Assembly: GCA_973895155.1 (NCBI GenBank)
Contig: OZ316892.1
Span: forward strand, 8,432,001 to 8,496,000
Origin: Marsupella aquatica
Taxonomy: Eukaryota > Marchantiophyta
Length of the DNA stretch: 64,000 bases
Direction of reading: 5' to 3'
The notes beneath the pieces were generated by a model. The model saw only the letters and a list, made by a program, of their open reading frames with translations. It had not been told where the DNA came from and did not search any database. The translations under genes and the position numbers were made by a program. Shown in pieces: positions 30,680 through 41,410 of the stretch (position 1 is its first letter; each line of letters opens with the position of its first letter).

Positions 30680-30970
30680 TCACAGAAGATTGAAGTCCGG
30701 CGTCCAGTAATCATGTTCCTTTCTTTTGAAGAAAAACTTCCCTTTGGGATAGTTTTCCTCTGGGAATAGAGAAAGCCAAACTAGTGTGTCAGCCCCAACT
30801 TCTACTCTTGACTTTGCTCGAGCCAATTTGTGGGTCATATCTGTTTCAATGTATTCAGGATGTATAACATTGATATAGTTGCTGCGGTTGGTTGTCTCCG
30901 AGGACTTTCCCAAGAAGCGGGTGTAAGTATGCAACAATATCTTGGAATCTGTCTGCTGCGGGGTCTTCAT
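30680..30970 (-). pseudogene. Short-chain dehydrogenase/reductase C-terminal fragment
   Basis: A 96-codon open stretch resembles the C-terminal third of plant carbonyl-reductase-like SDRs (menthol/salutaridine reductase group). NYINVIHPEYIETDMTH corresponds to the conserved VHPGYVKTDM region, and EVGADTLVWLSLFPEENYP corresponds to the EGADTxVWLALLP segment. The Rossmann fold and the catalytic YxxxK are absent, and nothing upstream on the minus strand restores them. The conserved Gly of HPGY is Glu here. It is most likely a gene remnant; an exon of a gene with distant upstream exons cannot be excluded. Confidence 0.7.
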
Positions 30971-32240
30971 TGAAATGATTGATTTCTATTCCTTGATTAT
31001 TTTTCACACACTATACTTGCACTCCTGATAACATGGTCACAATGAGCGCATGGAGGCAACTTACCACAATATGGCCACAGTAACTACATGGTAACATTGA
31101 CCGCCTGGTCGGAACAACAATTGTACAAGGCATGGGCATCTGGCTAGTATTACATTACAAGAGTGAAATGTGGCAATGGGAGTTATTTTTGTGTTTTTTG
31201 CAGATCTCTCAATTCTTGATGAAATTCGACCATGTCAGGCTCATTAGAAAGATCTTTCCAAGCCATTTCTAAAGAACCACAAAAAGATTCGATTGGATAC
31301 CAAGGAAAATCCTATAATTAAAAATTCCATTTGATACGGAAGGAGATAATGTCAAAGTTAACTGCTCTAAAACTCTAGGAAGCTCAAAGTGTGATGGAGT
31401 AATCTTTAGAAATTCAAAACTATCTCACTTCTTTATCAAAGCCAGCTGCAATATTAGAATGGTTGGAAAGATATTCTCAAGCTGCTTCTAAAGAGCCAAA
31501 AAAAAGCCAATTCATTTGGATATGAAGGAAATATTGAAGGTCGGACTTTGTTGTTTCAGAAAATTTGGAAATGGGAAGGGTGTGAAGGTGCAAAGGCATC
31601 ATGGTCCATGGGAGTTGCATGATTCATGGGCTCAGTCTATGGGAGCATCATTTCTTTCATCAGTGGCTCATCTGGAAAGAACAAAATTCATGGCTGGAAA
31701 GCAAAATTGGGTAAGCACCCAATCACCCATCAACAGAAACCAAAACCAGATGTGCGATGTTTAGACTCAAGTGAGCTTTGCACTCCTGGAGAACATGGTA
31801 GTAACACCTCTAACAGTAACCAAGCACTGGTTAGATTAAGTAATTGCCATTACATTGGAGCTCTAGATCTAAGAGTAAATGTCTACCATTACAACCCATA
31901 AACTCCTTAAGGGCACTGATGAACTGTTTGGGAAATTCCTTGACAAGTGAAAGTCCAGCAAAAACAAAGGCCAGATGGTCATTGGGGTTTGGAAAAATGT
32001 TGGAGTGGACTCGCACAACCAGCATGGACTGCAGCAAAACTCTTTTTCTTGCTTGGATGATTCGTAAAGTACAATGCTTGAGAGTGAACTAAGACAACAA
32101 ACTAATTTGGTAAGTCTCTCAATTCTTACTGAAACTTAATATCACTTTTGGGTTGTATCTAACTGACCTGAGAACAGCCGTTCTGATTAAATATTGAGAG
32201 GCAGAATTGAAAGGAAAAAATTGCTGATCAAAAGCTTTGA
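30971..32240. other. Spacer with loosely repeated segments
   Basis: Diverged direct repeats are visible. AGAAAGATCTTTCCAAGCCATT (about 31248) resembles GGAAAGATATTCTCAAGCTGCT (about 31466), each followed by TCTAAAGA(A/G)CCA. GCACTCCTGATAACATGG (about 31019) resembles GCACTCCTGGAGAACATGG (about 31780). No coding function is recognised. Confidence 0.4.
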
Positions 32241-32245
32241 AGGGG

Positions 32246-32287
32246 CCAATCACAGGAGCCAATCACAGCTGAAGGAGCCAATCACAG
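32246..32287 (+). promoter_or_regulatory. Cluster of three CCAATCACAG motifs
   Basis: CCAATCACAG occurs at 32246, 32259 and 32278 (AGCCAATCACAG twice, GGCCAATCACAG once). CCAAT boxes bind NF-Y and tend to lie upstream of genes, but no clear gene follows within 500 bp, so function is uncertain; it may be only a short tandem duplication. Confidence 0.35.
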
Positions 32288-32900
32288 TTGCTGAGCAGCC
32301 TTTGGTATGTGACCTGTGTCCTCTTCCATTCTGGAGTGCAGGACTGCCTATCTCAGAAGTTGAAAGTGGAGGGCACCATATTGGGGTGGCGCAACCTGGG
32401 CATGGTGGGGTTCCAAAAACCCTAAGTACCTGTCTTGTTGGGCCCCTCACCGTGTTAATTTATTCATAGGATTTCAAGGTCTGGATGGGGAGTTATTAGG
32501 CAGTAGCCCTGCCTCCGGAACTCTTCAGGGCCTATAGTCTAACCTCTAGACTGTGCCACTAGGGGCATAACTGAAGAGTGTTAAGGGAGGCTATAGAAAG
32601 TGGCTCTGGGGGCATAACTGAAGAGTGAAGCCTCTAGACCTTGACTCCTGAGTGTAACTGAATTGAGGGTGTGAATGGAAATTAAACAAGAATTGAGAGT
32701 AAGGCTTGAATGTACTCACCTCTATTTGTGTTCCAAAGACAGACACTTATTAGGCTAGTTTAAGGAAAACTGTACTATGGTGATCAATATCCACCAGATG
32801 TTGAAAATAGACAGTGGCCATTTAAGTGAGAACAAGTGTAAGGTGGCTGTTTGAATGATTACTGGACAAACTGACATAAGGTATCTGACTCGACATAATT
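32288..32900. other. Non-coding stretch, nothing recognised
   Basis: Contains a short duplicated phrase (GGGGCATAACTGAAGAGTG at about 32563 and 32610). No coding signal supported. Confidence 0.4.
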
Positions 32901-33700
32901 ATGCTCTCAGAGAGGTTGGAATTGTGATTTCAGTGACGGAGGTTGTTCTGCTTCTCGCAGGTTTGCGAGAGAGACAAAGGTTAGGAACAGCAGCAGTAGA
33001 AGGAGAAGAGCCCAAGAGGAGAAAGCTCGAGTTTTGGTTGGGTTGGGCTTTTTGTCGAGCTCGGTAGTTACTAGAAAAGTGTGATGAAATTTACGAATAC
33101 CCACCAAAGCAGAGGACGAGGATCAGTTTAATCTCGGAGAGAAAAGTGCAGAGCTGCAGGCTTGTGAGAGAAACAAAGATTAGGAACAGCAGCAGTAGAA
33201 GGAGAAGAGCCCGAGATGAGAAAGCTCGAGTTTGGATTGCTTTGGCTTTGTTGAGCACTTGAGCTCGGTGGTCACGAGAAAAGGTATATGATGAAATTGA
33301 CGAATACCCACCAAAGCAGAAGGACGAGAATCCGTTTAAACTCGGAGAGCCAAGTGTAGAGCTGCATAGGGACGCCTTTGCGTGGTCGCGCATCGTCATG
33401 AAGAATTGGGAAAGCGTGGGGTCATGCGCTCAGAGAGGTCGGAATTGTGAGTTTCGGTGAAGAATATTACTGTGATTCTCGTCGGTTTGTTAGAGAGATA
33501 AAGGTTAGGAGGAGCAGCAGCAGCAGAAGAGGCCAGTCTCGAGTTTTGGTTCGCTTGGGCTCTGTCGGTGGGTATTAAAAATGTGTATGATGAAATTGAC
33601 GAATACCTACCAAAGCAGATGGAGGCAGATCAGTTTAATTTCGGAGAACCAAGTGTAGAGACGCCTTGCGGTCGCGCATCGTCCTCTGAGGAATTGGGAA
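32901..33700 (+). repeat. Three tandem copies of a 200-320 bp gene-leader-like segment
   Basis: Homologous points lie at 32961, 33161 and 33485 (G(T/C)TTG(C/T)(G/T)AGAGA followed by AAAGRTTAGGA). Each copy has a GCAGCAG-rich block, GCTCGAGTTT or CTCGAGTTTTGG, and then a frame reading YDEIDEY(P/L)PKQ and F..GEPSVE. Copies 2 and 3 keep that frame open for about 30 codons; copy 1 is shifted. I do not recognise the peptide. The segment could be a tripled first exon with leader of an unknown gene, or part of a repeat. Confidence 0.7.
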
Positions 33701-35145
33701 AAGGTGGGGGAGCAAGCAGAAGGTCGGGGCCGGAGGAGCTGAATAGATAGTTCGAAGAGCCGATTTCGGGGAAGTTTCAAGAGTCAAGTATCAATGGGCT
33801 TGGAGGGCCGATCCACATAGAGGAGAGAAGAACCTTCAATTGCGGACATTTGCATTTGTTCATATTGAAGTAGAGTTTGGTCATTTCCTTCTGACTCGGA
33901 TCCGCAACAATCTGGTGGGAAAGATCTACATCAGGCTTTCGAGTGGATCCACTACTCCTTTGCTGGTTTCTTATCTGTGAGTCTTTTGAGGAAATGTTTT
34001 GCTAGGGTTGATGAATGTCACTCCTCTAGCTTATCAATTATTTGCTTGCAGTGTTGAATGTTTCGTTCGCAATCATTGTTGTGGTTTATGCTGCGTTGCT
34101 TTCTTCCACATTGACCGTTTTTCAAGTTGCTTCTTCTACGTAGATGTCACTCTGTTAGTTCAAGCAGAGCAGGTCCTTCTTGTCCACATTTTTTGAACCA
34201 AATTCATGTACTCATTACTCATTAACGGTTCCTCGTTAGGTTTGTGAGCTCGCCTATCGTCCTCTTCAGCAATAGTTACCATATTGTCATCGAAACCATC
34301 ACAATTAGATTCGCAGTCAGGAAACGTGGCATTGAATGCCTCCTCCTCCAGTATAGCCTCCACGTCCATCCGGTGCGTGGACTTGCTGAATTCCAAGCAA
34401 TGCGTGTTTATTTAGCTCTTGTCCTACTTTGTGCTAGTGCTGGATTTTGTCGTACTGATTGCACTGAACGTCCAAACATCTAGAATTTGATCCCCTTGCG
34501 TTAAATGTCAAAGGACAGCTAGAGAACTATGTCAGATTACGGTCAGGAATTGAAGCCCAGATGTCGATATAATTTCATCCAGATTTCAAAGATTTTGGTG
34601 TTTCCATTCCTAATAAATGATCGTTAGAGCCTGGACTAGGCAAGGTAACTTTTTTCCTGGGTTTTTCCTGGGTAGTTTATGTAAATCTCGCTGTCCGTCG
34701 TCCACGGAGTGTGGTCTACGGTTTGTCAGTCGTCGTCATCCATGACCCAAGCCTTAAATCCGAAACCCTTGGTTTGAGACTTGCTTGCCATTTTGTAGTT
34801 AATTTTTAATGGCACTTTCTAGATTGCCCTTCCCGTTGTGTTCTGGCTGTGTCTTCATTGCCTGTCATGAAGCTTGGCCTGGTTGCCTACAGCTTACTGA
34901 TTTATACTCTTGAGGATCACGCCCTAGTGTTTGGCCAATTCCTTCGAAGTTGGTGTGGCAAGGTTTTTGCAAAATCTCTGTAGAACAACCTACCGGAATT
35001 GTTCGTTCTGTTTTTGGTGTATCAGGATTTAAGATATTACAGATCTGAAGTGAAGGTAAATGAACAATACTCATTCAGTGAGGTTGGCCTCGTTCGTGCA
35101 GTAAGTTATCGACATTCCTAAAGAAGTGACGAAGAGCGTGCATCG
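33701..35145. other. Spacer, no gene recognised
   Basis: A 78-codon acidic frame on the minus strand (34160-34396) has no recognisable motif. Otherwise only short frames and AT-rich sequence. Confidence 0.4.
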
Positions 35146-35361
35146 ATGGCAAAAGCCGTGGGAGAAGCCAAGGCAGAGGCGATTTCATCCTCGGCTGTCG
35201 ATGACATGAAAGAGAAGAGCAAGAAGTACGGACTCTTATAGTTATATTTTCCAAAATTACCTTCTCTCGCTGTTCATTTTGTCATGGGCGCAAGCGGAGG
35301 CTGCTTCAGCTGCTGGACCCGATAAACCTTAGTCGCTGAAGAGGAAGAGCTCAACCCCACG
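35146..35361 (+). pseudogene. Probable lysyl-tRNA synthetase N-terminal relic
   Basis: MAKAVGEAKAEAISSSAVDD begins an Ala/Lys/Glu-rich frame. After a stop at about 35239, a second piece (AEAASAAGPDKP) and then, in another frame, VAEEEELNPT lead to a GT donor at about 35362. Cytosolic plant LysRS has an Ala/Lys/Glu-rich N-terminal extension followed by an EEEL(N/D)PTQYYENR motif, which this resembles up to the point where the next exon would start. No downstream exon is found and the frames are broken. The match is short, so the family call is tentative. Confidence 0.35.
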
Positions 35362-35362
35362 G

Positions 35363-35817
35363 TATGTGCATAATTTTACTTTGAGACTGATTGCTTGATT
35401 ACAGAGAACGTAGCAGTGATCAGCGATTGGATCATAAATACAGCTGCAAGGGTTGAAATTGATAACATAGGCCACAACTCTGGGGGTTGTCACATTTTTA
35501 AGTAGCCTTGACTGTGGACGTCAGGATGACTTATGACGTAAGCTGTTTGTTCAGCGTATGTGAGCAGAACTGATGGGTATAACATCAGATGTGCGTAATT
35601 TACTCCAAGACTGATTGCTTGAACAGAGACGTAGCAGTGATCAGCGATAGGCTTGTAACTACAGTCGCAAGGGTTAAAATTTTGAACAGAGGCCACAAGA
35701 CCCTCTGGGGGTTGTCACATTTTGAAGTAGCCTTGACTGTGTGCGTCAGGATGACTTATGACGTAAGCTGTTTGTTCAACGTATGTGAGCAGCACTGACC
35801 GGTACAACATCAGATGT
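35363..35817 (+). repeat. Tandem duplication of ~225 bp
   Basis: 35363-35588 and 35589-35817 align along their length. Each starts with TGTGC(A/G)TAATTT and contains AGACTGATTGCTTGA, GTAGCAGTGATCAGCGAT, CTCTGGGGGTTGTCACATTT, GGATGACTTATGACGTAAGC and ends with ACAACATCAGATGT-like sequence. The copies differ by substitutions and small indels, about 10% by eye. They directly follow the possible LysRS exon, so they may be its duplicated intron. Confidence 0.85.
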
Positions 35818-36273
35818 CCAAGGTTTCCTTCACGTTTGGGATTGACAAGCTTGTAGCAATCGCCACACTGTACAATAGCAGGTGAGTAGTTTACTATTTC
35901 AAGGGGATGGGCTTTGACTACGACTCTGTGACGCTCCAAGTTTTATCATGGTCGATCCTTGAACGTGATCGGTAGAAGTATAGTTTGATGGTTTTTCCCT
36001 TCATGTATTCTACACGTTCTATTAACCTCATGAACTAAGCCTCTTTAATTTCGTATTTCGAAGTGTCTTCAACCATTTGTCCTTTCCCCTTTTTTAATAT
36101 TGTAATTGCAACGGCTCTGGGTATGTACAGGGCCATTATGCAGACCGGCAATTTTCTCGGAAAACAAGTGCCGTTATTGAACGGGGAAGGTAGCAGAGGG
36201 GGTGGGGAAAGTAGGAGTGAGAAATAGAGAACATCGGATCTAGTAAAAGAGAAGGTTGTGGACTTTGGCTGCA

Positions 36274-37857
36274 ATGGATCTCACGGTGGGGGAGCAGCAG
36301 GGACCGGCTGCAGGAGCTGGGGTTTTTATGGTGGCGCTCCTCACCCTTTTCATGGCGGTAGTTACAGGGTTAGGTGCTCTTCCATTCTTCTTCATGAAAT
36401 TGGAGGCTCAGGTGGCTGGAATTTGCAATGGTGTAGCTTCAGGAGTCATGCTCGCAGCTAGTTTTGATCTCATCCAGGAAGGGCAAAAGCACGGAGGTGG
36501 CAGCTGGGTGGTCATTGGCATATTAATCGGTGGATTTTTCATATTCTACTGCAAAAGTGTCTTAGAGAAATACGAGGATGTGAAAATGATGGAGCTGAAA
36601 GGAGCTGATGCTCGGAAGATGATGTTAGTGATTGGGATCATGTTCCTCCATTCTCTGGGGGAAGGTGCTGGAGTGGGCGTCTCATATGCTGGGCCGCAAG
36701 GAGTCCCTCAAGGATTGGTTGTGACGCTTGCCATTGCTGTCCACAATATTCCTGAGGGTATGGCGGTGTGCATGGTTCTCACGTCTAGAGGAGTAAAGGC
36801 CCACCATGCCATGTTGTGGAGCATTTTCACTTCTCTTCCACAGCCTCTAGTGGCTGTTCCTGCTTTCATCTGTGCGCAGACATTCCAAAAATTTCTACCC
36901 CTTTGCATGGGATTTGCAGCTGGCTGCATGATTTGGATGGTGTTAGCGGAAGTGATTCCGGATAGTTTCAAGGAGGCATCCCACTCACAGGTGGCTTCAG
37001 CAGCCACACTATCGGTAGCGTGTATGGAGATTTTGAGCCCCTCGGTTCAGAATCTGGACCATGTCTCAGGTTGGGAGTTATCACCTGCAGCAAATTTGTC
37101 ATTTCTTTTTGGAGCAGGCCATACCGTAGGCGGTCTTCTTCTTCTCGGCCTACTGCGGACGATACGGTTGCCACCTTTACTTCTCACTGGAATAGGATCT
37201 GGAATTGCATTTGTGCTTGCGTCCTGGCCACCTCTACAGTTCGTACTCATTGGAGACCAAGGCTTGTTCTCAGTGGCAGCCCTTCTACTCGTTGGAATTG
37301 TTGCTTATGTTCTGGTTTCGAGATATCTTCTGGACACTGCTTTGACAGAGGCTAAGGAAAGGAGAAAGCTACAAACGGGCTTAATAAGCATCAGGAGTCC
37401 TCTGCGACGAATCTCCTTATTGGCATCGACGTGTATGGTTCTATACATTTCAATTGAGGGCCTTCTTTTAAGTTTGGCACTTGCGAGTGCCTCCGGACCG
37501 ATTATGCACAGTGGCCTGGCATTCTTTTTCCACAGCTTCTCAGGGGGCATGGTGATTGCTTGCACTATTTATGGTGGAACCAACAGCTTTGGCTCTGCAT
37601 TGGTCGCAACTTCGTTGTCAGGGTGTGTGGGGTTCTTAGCTGGCTTGGGTGCTACACTACTGCCTTTGACATTTCAAAATGTGCTGAGGGGTTCGATGGT
37701 TGGAGCCTGTGGATGCGTCTTTGCTGCCTTCGGGATTTCACTAGTTCGCCAAGGACTGGGAGTGGACTCCAAAAAGATTATAGTTGGGGCATCGATTGGT
37801 TATGTGATTGCCATTGGTTGTCTAGTGACCTCTAAATTGATTTCCTTCACACTTTGA
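36274..37857 (+). CDS. ZIP-family divalent metal transporter, intronless
   Basis: A 527-residue membrane protein of the ZIP (zinc/iron permease) family, which moves Zn2+, Fe2+ or similar ions into the cytosol across the plasma or an organelle membrane. Many hydrophobic helices are evident. The metal-binding transmembrane motifs are HSLGEG (126-131) and HNIPEG (157-162), preceded by ASGVMLAASFDLIQEG (55-70). The length is well above that of classical plant IRT/ZIP proteins and matches the longer Arabidopsis At3g08650-like group, which lacks the long His-rich loop. That assignment is from memory. The first ATG in frame is at 36274; an earlier TTG at 36256 is not a plausible start. The single exon is unusual beside its split neighbours and could reflect retroposition or ancestral lack of introns. 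Metal specificity and membrane cannot be told. Confidence 0.93.
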   Translation: MDLTVGEQQGPAAGAGVFMVALLTLFMAVVTGLGALPFFFMKLEAQVAGICNGVASGVMLAASFDLIQEGQKHGGGSWVVIGILIGGFFIFYCKSVLEKYEDVKMMELKGADARKMMLVIGIMFLHSLGEGAGVGVSYAGPQGVPQGLVVTLAIAVHNIPEGMAVCMVLTSRGVKAHHAMLWSIFTSLPQPLVAVPAFICAQTFQKFLPLCMGFAAGCMIWMVLAEVIPDSFKEASHSQVASAATLSVACMEILSPSVQNLDHVSGWELSPAANLSFLFGAGHTVGGLLLLGLLRTIRLPPLLLTGIGSGIAFVLASWPPLQFVLIGDQGLFSVAALLLVGIVAYVLVSRYLLDTALTEAKERRKLQTGLISIRSPLRRISLLASTCMVLYISIEGLLLSLALASASGPIMHSGLAFFFHSFSGGMVIACTIYGGTNSFGSALVATSLSGCVGFLAGLGATLLPLTFQNVLRGSMVGACGCVFAAFGISLVRQGLGVDSKKIIVGASIGYVIAIGCLVTSKLISFTL

Positions 37858-38954
37858 AACAGAGTGTTACAATTTTGCAAACATACGGCAGTACATGACT
37901 TTGTGGAAGTCCTGTTATCTATGGTTATATGGGCACCTGAGCCCAATCATCCTGACCCTCTTGAGATGAAGACAACGTCTTACCGTCTTGAGGCATAATC
38001 ATGCCAATTTTTTCTGGGGGCTGATAGAAGGGGAAGCTTGTCTTCAATGGAGTTGGGAGGTGATAGTGTGCATCTGAAGTCCCCTCTGCAGGAGTTCCCA
38101 AATTTTGAGCTTTTCAGAAGGTCACAGTGGCGCATTTCCCTCAAGTGAAGGGTTAGGTTGTTACCACGATTATCAAATCCTTCTCCTTTAAATTATGATT
38201 GAATTGTCTTGGCAGTAGTAGGTGCCTGCAATTACCGGGTGGGTTTCTGCAGTTGACAATCATAGATTTACGAACTGTCGTGGCAAATGACAAGCCTTGC
38301 CTCAAATTGCCAATTTATATGACATCCTCAAGCGAGGCACACGTAGCGATAGGAAGCGCTGTGTTTCATAAATTGAAAGGCAGCAAATCATACATTAATA
38401 TGCACAAAAGATTTGGCGACTGTTTAGGATGTCGTTCATGTATATATATTCTCCTTGGGTTTAGCAATGGAACACAAAATCTGTTTGGGAAGCAACTGGT
38501 TACGAATTTATGGAGTCAGATTGATGCTCCACAGAAATATAATTCAACTCCAGGGCTTGAATGTTTTCATTAATAAGAATCTTAAACCTGAAATATTGAG
38601 TAACCCCCTGTCAAACCTCCCTAACATAAAGCCCAGATGGACTGAGGAGTTTGTCATATGACTGCGGAAAGTCATCAGACTGTGTACACCGGAAAGTAAA
38701 AGTGCCTGATTGCTTTTGGAAAGACTCTTCATTTTTGAGAAGGGTGCGTCAAGTACTTTTTCCATAAAACCCCAACCAAGTGTAAATCTTATTTTTGGCA
38801 TACTTGTGCATCTACTTGAACACCTTTTTTTTTCTGACGTCAAATTTGCTAGCATGCTCTCTGATGTCCAATCTATTAGATGACAAAGTTTGAGATCTTT
38901 TATAGATCAATTTCTGATGAGCATGAATATGCTAAGCCAACTGCTATTGGGCAC
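37858..38954. other. Downstream flank of the ZIP gene, nothing else recognised
   Basis: Should include the 3' UTR of the transporter. Open frames at 38199-38855 have no recognisable motif. Confidence 0.4.
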
Positions 38955-39110
38955 TTCACTTTTGTGAAAGGATGCCCTGAGCAGTTCATTCATGAGCAGC
39001 AAATGATCACTTTTGGGAACAAGGCTTCACTTTTGTGAAAGGATGCCCTGAGCAGTTCATTCATGAGCAGCAAATGATCACTTTTGGGAACAAGGCTCAC
39101 TTTTGCAACA
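38955..39110. repeat. Perfect 71-bp tandem duplication
   Basis: TTCACTTTTGTGAAAGGATG...AACAAGGC occurs at 38955-39025 and again at 39026-39096 with no difference that I can see, followed by the start of a diverged third copy (TCACTTTTGCAACAG). The identity implies a very recent event. Confidence 0.92.
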
Positions 39111-39340
39111 GATGTGGTGGGTAGTTTGGGCATGAGTAGCTTCGTACCAGTTTTGGGAATGACATTTCAATTTTCTGAAGGGCCATGTAAGTAGTTTTGG
39201 CAAACCGGACCGGCCTCCAGATTCTTCATTTTCTGCAACCTTTTTTCTTTTCAAGACATAGGGTGATGTGCTGTCAAGCCTGAGTTAAGAAGAACATCAG
39301 TATTTTGTGAAGGGCACTGCGAGTAATGGGAGCAATTTAG

Positions 39341-39574
39341 AATGTCAGTAGTTTGTGAAGGATGCTGCAAGTGACCGAAGCGATGCCACAAATGACAGGC
39401 AAAAAAGGTCCACCAGGGCCCAATTATTCAAACTAGTGACATTCTGTAACCCAAAATAACATTCAGTTACATTGTTCAGTGGTTTGAAGTATTGGGCCCT
39501 GGTGGACCTTTTTTGCCTGTCATTTGTGGCATCCCTTCGGTTACTTGCAACATCCTTCACAAACTACTGACATT
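39341..39574. repeat. Long hairpin / foldback element, 234 bp
   Basis: The arms are ~90 bp and nearly perfect. AATGTCAGTAGTTTGTGAAG (39341) pairs with CTTCACAAACTACTGACATT (ending 39574). Further in, GCCACAAATGACAGGCAAAA and AAGGTCCACCAGGGCCCAA pair with TTGGGCCCTGGTGGACCTT and TTTTGCCTGTCATTTGTGGC. The loop is ~50 bp. No target duplication is obvious. It may be a MITE or an inverted duplication; a transcript would fold into a long double strand. Confidence 0.9.
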
Positions 39575-39939
39575 GTACTGTATATCACACTACAAAAAAA
39601 CAGACGACTCCCAACGGGGGACACATCCAATCCCACAGGCACGATACCGAAAAACCCTCAAGAGGACCCAAGAGCCAAAAAAAATCCTAGTCTGAAAACT
39701 AAAACCAGAATGCTAAAAACCTTAGTTACAAAATGAAAAGCCTGGTCCAGGTTCCAGAATAAAAACAATCAATGTTTAGCACAGGGAAAACCCCATCCCT
39801 CCCTTCATGCACTACAGGTGCCCATAGATTCGAATCAGATGGGGCGGGAACCTGAAGCATGCCATTTGATAATGACTTATCTCCAAAACTGTGTACTCTA
39901 TTGTGTAAAGTAACAGCCTTGTTTTGGTCCTCAATGACT

Positions 39940-40640
39940 TCTTTTGGCAGTGAATGTGAGTCACTCTATGTTGGGCTCAGGCATTCACTATCCTATCCTT
40001 CATCGGATTGAGGCGGTTGGTTTAGGGCATCTGGTCAAATCCCTCTTTGTGGCCCTCTTATGCAAATCATGCAATTCACTCGGGAGCTCTACCAGGTGTT
40101 TCAGTTTGCACTTGTCCTTCGGGACTCTTAGGGATGTCTTGCATGTGCCATCATCTTCAAAGATGGGCTTTTATGATTCCAGTATTGTTTGGGCCCTTAC
40201 CCTTCAAACTCCTAATACTGAAATACATAGCCCGTTAGGTAAAGGATTGAGAATTTAAACAACCACTGTCCAGACTTCTCACTTTTTCATATTTCTCTTT
40301 TCTAGGGTGAGACTTTGCTACACAATTTCAGGAAAGTGGTACCCAAAATGATCAAACCATTTTGTCATGGGTGAAATCTGGTGATCCTAATTTTGTGATG
40401 GACAGTGACACTTTAAAGGACCACGGCACTTTAAGGACCAGCCGTAGGCTTTTTGGCCCTTTCAGTTTGTGGCTTTCGTTCTTTTGTCCTTCGGGACTCT
40501 TCAGCTTTTTGGCCCTGGGGTTTCCCTCTTTGCGTGTCCCATTTTTTATTATTGGGTTTTTGGCCTTGGGATCATTTCTCCCGGTAAGGCGTTTTTGTTC
40601 CTTCTCCAGTTCTTCATATTCTGCCGCAAAAGCCAGATCG
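39940..40640 (+). repeat. Dispersed repeat family, copy 1
   Basis: Shares ordered words with 44510-44830: GAGCTCTACCA(G/A)GTGTTTCAGT, TTTTTGGCCCT, CTATTGGGTTTTTTGGCCTT-like and GGATCAT(T/C)TCTC..GGT..GGC.TT.TTGTTCCTT. A reverse-oriented relative lies at 50640-50830. The short hydrophobic frames across it are similar between copies, so it may derive from the end of a decayed mobile element, but no domain is recognisable. Confidence 0.6.
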
Positions 40641-40974
40641 AACCGAACAAGTCATGATAACAAAGCCCGGGGTCCGCGGTGGGTATGGTGATTGTCAAGC
40701 TTCAGCAGTGATCTGTTCGATCCTCTGTCCTCGCAGCAGCGGAACGTTGAGCTCCATTCCGGAGAAGGCAAGCAAAGCTTGGTAGAAAGGTGAGGAGATG
40801 GCGTGGTCGTACTGGATTGCCGACGCGATGGATATGGATGGCAGCTTGTGAAGTGTGCAATGATTCCCGAGACAGCGAGGAGAGTGCGGTGAGACGTTCC
40901 ACCGTCAGTTTCAGCAGCATGTGAGTTCCCTGTCCTGGATTTTTATCTCTTTTGGCTCTGTGCGACTTTGTGTT

Positions 40975-41410
40975 AGGGCTTTCATGGCTCCAGGTGAAGG
41001 GCTTGATGAATTGAATGCATGAAGTGGTGTCAAAGCTGGGTGTAGTGTACTCAATGAGTTAGATCTTCGAAGCTTTTTCGGGAGCAAGTTCGTTTTGTAA
41101 CCCTAGATTCGGGATAAATGAATGAATGACAAAATCTCTGGAAGCTCTGTATAGTATGTCGGTCTTCGTAGCATTTCCCCGGAACGGCTTAGTTTGGAAC
41201 CCTAGATTGTGGGGTGATGTGGGATGAGTGAATGAGATTGATACTTTGGAGTTGACGGAGTCGGGTGTACAGGGTACAAGTGAGACAACGTGTCCGGAAA
41301 TCAGATGATGGATTCCAATTATGATCGAACATGAGGTCATCTGACTGACAGAATACTTCGGTGAATTGCCGTCAATGTCTACTTGTGCAGAAAGAGAAAC
41401 ACACATAGAG
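40975..41410 (+). repeat. PRCC-locus upstream segment, duplicated at 48615-49020
   Basis: From CTTTCATGGCTCCAGGTGAA through CCCTAGATTCGGGATAAATG and GAGACAACGTGTCCGGAAAT this matches 48620-49000 almost base for base. It lies directly upstream of the PRCC-like gene and belongs to the promoter/leader that was copied with it. Confidence 0.85.

Noticed and set aside
34160-34396. 78-codon acidic frame on the minus strand
   Set aside because: Composition is protein-like but there is no recognised motif, splice context or conservation evidence.
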